This document shows positions 59,425 to 64,000 of a stretch of DNA of 64,000 bases, piece after piece. The notes beneath the pieces were generated by a model, which was given only the letters and a program-made list of their open reading frames with translations, had not been told where the DNA came from and did no database searches. Position 1 is the first letter of the stretch; every line of letters starts with the position of its first letter. Made by a program: the position numbers and the translations under genes. This stretch comes from Selaginella moellendorffii (lineage: Eukaryota; Streptophyta; Lycopodiopsida; Selaginellales; Selaginellaceae), in NCBI RefSeq assembly GCF_000143415.4, contig NW_003314275.1:2342655-2406654 (forward strand). The letters run 5' to 3'.

Positions 59425-60356
59425 ATGGCCAATCTACAATCTCCTCCTTTGACTCTAGAGCAACAGTTGGTTCACTTGCTTGATGCTATGCGATTGCAAT
59501 TGAACAACCAAACTCAATTGATGGTGGCATTCACGGCACGTGGTCCAACTCCTCCTGCTCTTGGTGCTAATCCTCGCGTTCAGCCGGAGTTCTTTCGTGG
59601 GAATCCTGGGGATGATGTGTACCATTAGTTCGATCACTTCACGGTGATTGCCACATATCATTCTTGGGATGATGCTCGACGTTTGCGTGAGTTTCCCACG
59701 TGTCTCCAAGGGACGGCATTGCAGTGGTACAATGGATTGAGTGCGGCCACTCGTGGGGATTGGAGTGTTCTTCTGGACATCTTCAAACGTGCCTTTGGAC
59801 ATGCCGACGATTGTGACGATGCTTTTGGGCCATCTGAGTCGGTGATGCAATTTGGCGTTCGTTTCCGAAGTCTTTTGCTTCGTGCGGAGCCTAATATATC
59901 GGAGCGGATCAAGCTAGGAATGTTGTGGCCAGCATTTCGTCAAGATCTTGTTGGCCTTGTGCATGCACTTGCTCCTGCCACCCTTGACGATGCTCTTCGC
60001 TTGGCACAACGTTATGAGACGTCGCCTCTTCCGCTTCTCGCTACACGTCCTTCAGCTCCACTTCCTATGAGTGATAGTCCTGTTCCAATGGAGGTTGATG
60101 CTGTTGCTACTCGAGTCCAAGGACAAGGGCGAGGACGTGGTCGTGGCCGTGATGTTCGTTGTTAGGCATGTGATGAAGTTGGTCATACTTATCGGCGTTG
60201 TCGGCGCTTTTCGGATTGGCGACCTCCATTTCCTGGGTGGAGACCTTGGCGTCCGCAACGTCCCGTTGGTGCTGCTGCGGTGGAAGGTTTGGATACCGAG
60301 GTGCATTCGGGAAACGAGGAGTCGTGCAAGTAATGGAGGGACCTTGCGCGAATAAG
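59425..60356 (+). pseudogene. Ty3 element 3 gag
   Basis: Starting MANLQSPPLTLEQQ, the capsid region reads PEFFRGNPGDDVYH, a TAG, then FDHFTVIATYHSWDD and FPTCLQGTALQWYNGL. A Gly/Arg tail leads to the zinc knuckle, whose CxxC begins with another TAG (C*ACDEVGHTYRRC). At both places Trp (TGG) is expected, so each TAG is a single G-to-A change. The frame ends at a TAA at 60354. Confidence 0.85.
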
Positions 60357-60423
60357 TTAGTGACCCCTTCATCTTTCTTTCGGGGAGTATCATCAAGGGG
60401 TTCACTCGGCACTGGTTCATCCA

Positions 60424-62348
60424 GTGTTTACTTTCCAAACTCGTTTTTATAACAAGAGGTCTCCTATTCTTCTCTCCGTATTGGTTGATACAGGTTCGAG
60501 TTTATCTTTTATTGCTCGACCTGTTGCCACACGTTGTCGTCTACACTTGCGTCGTGCGGCGGATCCAGTTTTCATTCTTTATGGCAACGGCTATACACAT
60601 GCATGCGCACGAGATGAGGCGGACCTGGTTATGCGTGTGGGTGATCTTGAGCTTGAGTTGCAGTCGTTGCAGGTGGTGTCGAGTCAAGCTTTTGACCTCA
60701 TTCTTGGTATGGATTGGTTGCAGCAGAATCATGCCAAGTGTGACTTTGAGGCTTCTCCCCCTTGTCTCATACTTCCTTATGTTTCATCCATTCCTCTCAC
60801 TTCCTTATGTTTCATCCATTCCTCTCACTTCCTTATGTTTCATCCATTCCTCTCACTTTTGTACCTCTTCGTCCCTCTACTTCTACCTCTGCTTCCATTA
60901 CTTTTGTTCCCCCATTATTTCCTCTTGTGTTTCCATCTTGTTCTGCTCTTCCCTTTTCCGATCCCTCCGATGATCTTCATGTTGCAGCTGTTGACCAGCT
61001 CATGAATAAGTATTCTGATCTCTTTGAATTTGACCTATCGTCTGGGGCCAAGATTGCCATACGTCATCCCATTCCAACCGGGGATGCTCGTCCAATCAAG
61101 GTTCCTGTTCGTCGTCGGTCACCCAAGAAGATCAAGATTTTACGAGCAAACATCAAGGAGATGTTGGAGAAGGGTGTTATTCGGAAGTCGCGGAGTCCTT
61201 GGGCATATAAACCTCATCTTGTGACGAAGCTTGATGGGAGTATTCGTTTCTGCATCGACTATCGTCCGTTAAATGAAGTGACAATCCCGGACGTGTACCC
61301 TCTTCCTCACACTGCTGATCTCTTAGATCGTCTGGGGCGAAGTCGTTGGTTCACCAAGCTAGATCTTGCTTCTGGGTATTGGCAAGTACCGATGGCCGAA
61401 AAAGATATTCCTAAGACTGCTTTTCGTACACCATTTGGTTTGTACGAGTTCTTGGTGATGCTGTTTGGTTTGAATAATGCTCCAGCAACTTTTCAGCGGA
61501 TGATGGACAAAGTTCTTTGCGATATGCCGGAGGTGACGGCTGACTTCATTAATGATGTCTTGATCCACTCGGAGGGGACGTGGGAGGAGCACATTCGTGA
61601 TGTTTGTAAAGTGTTGGATCGGCTACGCGACGTTGGTTTAAAGTTGAAGCGGTCAAAGTGCGTGTTTGGGTCCAATGACACAACTTATCTTGGGTACCGT
61701 ATTTCTCGTGAGGGTTTGCAAGTTGATCCTGACAAACTTGTGGCTGTTCTAAAGTTCCCTATTCCAAAGTGTGTGAATGATGTGCAGTGCTTTTTGGGTA
61801 AGGTGCAGTATTTCGGTCGTTTTGTGGATCATCTTTTCGATCGCACTACACCATTGCGAGCGTTGCTGAAGTCATCAACGTCATCTTTCATCTGGTCTCC
61901 GGATTGTGAGCGAGTGTTCGTGAATCTCAAAGAACTGTTGATGACTCCTCCAGTTTTGGCATATCCTGACTACACTCGACCTTTTATTTTGCACATGGAT
62001 GCTTCTGACATTGGTCTTGGAGGTGTGTTGATGCAAGAGAACTCGAGTGTGCCTAGTCAGCACCATCCCATTGCATACATAAGCCGTACATTACAACCAG
62101 CGGAGATGAACTACTCCACGACGGAGAAGGAGTGTTTAGCAGTAGTCTGGGGTTTCGAGAAACTTCATGCATATCTACATGGTTCTCGGACGTTACTTGA
62201 AGGTGACCATGCTACTGTTACTTCATTGCTGAAGCGGAAGAACCTGGTTGGTCGTACGGCTCGATGGGCTTTGAAGCTTCAGATATATGATTTCGATGTT
62301 GTTCATCGCCCAGGGCGTTCTATGGCTGATGCTGATGCCCTTTCTTGA
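60424..62348 (+). pseudogene. Ty3 element 3 protease, RT and RNase H
   Basis: Protease: LVDTGSSLSFIARPV and ILGMDWL (Asp-Thr-Gly present). A 28-bp triplication at 60771-60854 then shifts the frame. RT: PHLVTKLDGSIRFCIDYR, FTKLDLASGYWQV, FGLNNAPATFQ. The catalytic box is FINDVLIHS, where the first Asp of the usual F/Y-x-DD is Asn. RNase H: FILHMDASDIGLGGVL, MNYSTTEKECLAVVWGFEKL. It ends at a TGA (62346) in the linker. Confidence 0.9.
60771..60854 (+). repeat. three tandem 28-bp units
   Basis: Units at 60771-60798, 60799-60826 and 60827-60854, each starting acttccttatgtttcatcca, identical as far as read. They lie between protease and RT. Confidence 0.95.
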
Positions 62349-63850
62349 GCTCCTCTTCCTTCTCCACTCACTTCTCATGTTTCTGACGAACCTGTTGTTC
62401 CAATATCTGTGGATTTTCTAGATGAGGATTTTGTGCCGTCGGCGGTTGCTGTCCTTGACGTTCAGTGTCCATAAGGCGCAGAGCAAGATCTACCTTCTCT
62501 TGATGAGGTTCGCGCGGCTCAAAAGATTGAGCCGTGGATTCGAAGGCTTTGAGATGGGTTTGAGAATCCTGCATCACTTGCTGATGACTTGCCTTTCCGG
62601 CATTTACATTCTCAATATCGCCTTGAAGATGGCCTTCTTTATTTTGTGGGGATGGATCCTAATGATCATTTACGGCTGGTGGTGCCTTCGGTGTTTATTC
62701 CGCGGTTTCTCCATGCCTACCATGATTCTCCTGTTCTAGGTGGGCATATGGGACACCGTCGTGTCACTGAGAAGCTGCGCAGGTCTTTCTATTGGCCAGA
62801 GATGCGACGTAATATTATCCGGTATGTGCGTAGCTGCGTTTGGTGCCAAGCTCATAATACTCCTCCTTGTGCTGTGGAAGGACGGTTGGAGTCAATTGCA
62901 GTTTCCCATCTGTTTGAGTTGGTGGCGTTTGATCTTATGGGACCTTTTCCACGATTGACTGCTGGCAATGAGTATGTTATTATTGCTTCTGACTACTTGA
63001 CTCGTTGGGTGGAAGTTGGTGCTCTTGCTAGTGCCTCTGCAACTGCTGTTGGATACTTCCTCCTCAATCGAGTGGTGTTCCAGTATTCTTGTCCAAAGCG
63101 GATTCTTTCGAATAATGGTCCTGCATTTATGGCTGAAGTATTTCATGTTTTGACATCTCGGTTGGGGATACGCCACACTTTTACGAGTGCTTATCATCCA
63201 CAATCAGACGGTCTGGTGGAACGGCTCGTTCAGACATTCAAAAGGATGATTGTGAAGTATGTGAACTTTCAGCATTCGGATTGGGATGGTTATTTGCCGT
63301 CTCTTCGGTATGCCTATGTCACAGGGGTGCAGAGTTCTGTTGGTGCTTCACCATATATACTTCTATATGGTCATGATCCAATATTACCAACAGAGCTGAG
63401 TTTACCTTTGCGATTGCCACGAGCTCCTGATGCTAGGTCATGGGATCAATATTTGACAAGCATTCTTCCACTTGTCCGAGTAGAGTCTGTTGAACACTTA
63501 GGCCGCGTACAAGTGGGACAACAACGGTGCTACAATTCCCATCATCGTCCATTTGCAGAGTACAAAGTGGATGATTTGGTGTTAGTCCGTTTTCCCCATC
63601 TTATGGTACGTGGTTTATCTAAGGGGCTCCTTGCACAGTGGAAAGGACCGTATCGTGTGTTGCGGCAAGTTGGACCACAAGTTTATGAGGTTCGGCATGA
63701 TGTTTAGCAAGCCAATCCTCCAGAGATTGTGCATGTGCAGCGGTTAAAACGCTTCATACAAAGGGATCAGGAGCAGTTAATACCACCTACAGATCTGCCG
63801 AGGCCTCCTCCTGACGTTCCTCCAGATCCCGGCCCATCTACAAGAGAACC
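62349..63850 (+). pseudogene. Ty3 element 3 integrase
   Basis: The main frame is 62589-63707. It has the HHCC finger (GHMGHRRVTEKLRRSFYWP, CVWCQAHNTPP) and the core VAFDLMGPFPRLTAGNEYV with the first Asp. RILSNNGPAFM follows, where the second catalytic Asp (SDNG) is Asn, then DGLVERLVQTFK with the Glu. A C-terminal LAQWKGPYRVLRQVG follows. Stops at about 62346, 62473 and 62548 (upstream linker) and a TAG at 63705 all fit C-to-T changes of Arg or Gln codons. The last residues (NPPEIVHVQRLKRF) follow the TAG. No chromodomain is seen. Confidence 0.9.
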
Positions 63851-63886
63851 CTGATGGCCTTCCATTATTCCGAGAGGAGGGGATGA

Positions 63887-64000
63887 TGTGAGGGCCAAGT
63901 GTATGGCTACAATGCCGTATACTAATATTACCGTAGTGGGATTTTGGTAGCCGTCGGATTGGTTTCAATCCGGACCACTCGCTCCTGTATATAAGCTAGG
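63887..64000 (+). repeat. 3' LTR of Ty3 element 3 (partial)
   Basis: 114 bp matching the start of the 5' LTR with a few point differences. The rest lies beyond the window. Confidence 0.9.

Larger units (their letters stand above)
59016..64000 (+). mobile_element. Ty3/gypsy element 3 (3' LTR runs off the window)
   Basis: The 5' LTR is 59016-59190 (TGTGAGGGCC...CACTCACA, 175 bp). Next come TGGTGGAGGTGAGGGGC as primer-site region, gag, protease, RT/RNase H and integrase, then a polypurine tract (gagaggaggggatga, to 63886) and the 3' LTR from 63887. Only 114 bp of the 3' LTR are in the window. All genes are on the plus strand and carry nonsense changes. Confidence 0.92.

Noticed and set aside
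60485-60973. Hydrophobic Phe/Leu/Pro-rich membrane protein
   Set aside because: It is an alternative frame of the protease-RT linker and of the 28-bp triplication.

Overview
This is nuclear DNA of a land plant with very short introns (about 40-100 bp) and dense nested retrotransposons. The gene structures and repeat style suggest a lycophyte such as Selaginella; that assignment is inference. There are no rRNA, tRNA, bacterial operon or CRISPR signatures. Two 100-base N gaps lie at 11355-11454 and 32203-32302.

Host gene island (1-5237). Three recognisable multi-exon genes are packed together. A plastid-type aspartate-semialdehyde dehydrogenase on the minus strand is cut by the window start. 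It lies head-to-head with a 17-exon gene for anaphase-promoting complex subunit 7 (APC7). Close behind follows a 10-exon plastid-targeted protein with two thioredoxin/GST-N-like domains. The rear part of this third gene plus about 2.6 kb downstream was copied twice more as broken copies, at 21160-24060 (direct) and 51253-54930 (inverted).

Retrotransposon nest (5.3-35.2 kb and 49.5-64 kb). Insertions can be ordered by their target-site duplications (TSDs). They are a 1137-bp solo LTR (9073-10209, TSD GTCCA); a full Ty3 chromovirus on the minus strand (11568-17167, TSD CACTC); a 593-bp TRIM-like element (18621-19213, TSD CCACT) sitting inside another copy of the 1.1-kb LTR; a solo LTR of the same TRIM (27471-27665, TSD GCATA); and a decayed element using the 1.1-kb LTR (26721 to about 32408). 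A second chromovirus is split between 33816-35247 and 49542-51252. A LINE fragment lies at 54950-56899. A third Ty3 element starts at 59016 and runs off the window. Locus 9.07-18.47 kb is an inverted duplicate of about 23.9-28.1 kb, and the latter keeps the empty site for the 11568-17167 insertion.

The most interesting object is a 14.29-kb DNA transposon at 35248-49537. It has perfect 24-bp terminal inverted repeats and a 4-bp TSD (GTTT), and it interrupts the integrase region of the second chromovirus. It carries two divergent transcription units. On the plus strand is a DDE-like transposase candidate. On the minus strand is a long intron-rich unit with a ParB-like domain, acidic low-complexity exons and an FCP1/NIF-like phosphatase domain. 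About 28 copies of a 22-24-bp imperfect palindrome (core TGGCRTGWGGCCWCAYGCCA) are scattered only inside this element. In the minus-strand gene the palindrome makes up much of nine successive 38-54-nt introns, just upstream of the 3' splice site. This looks like an introner-like or self-binding repeat system, and I do not recognise it as a described family.
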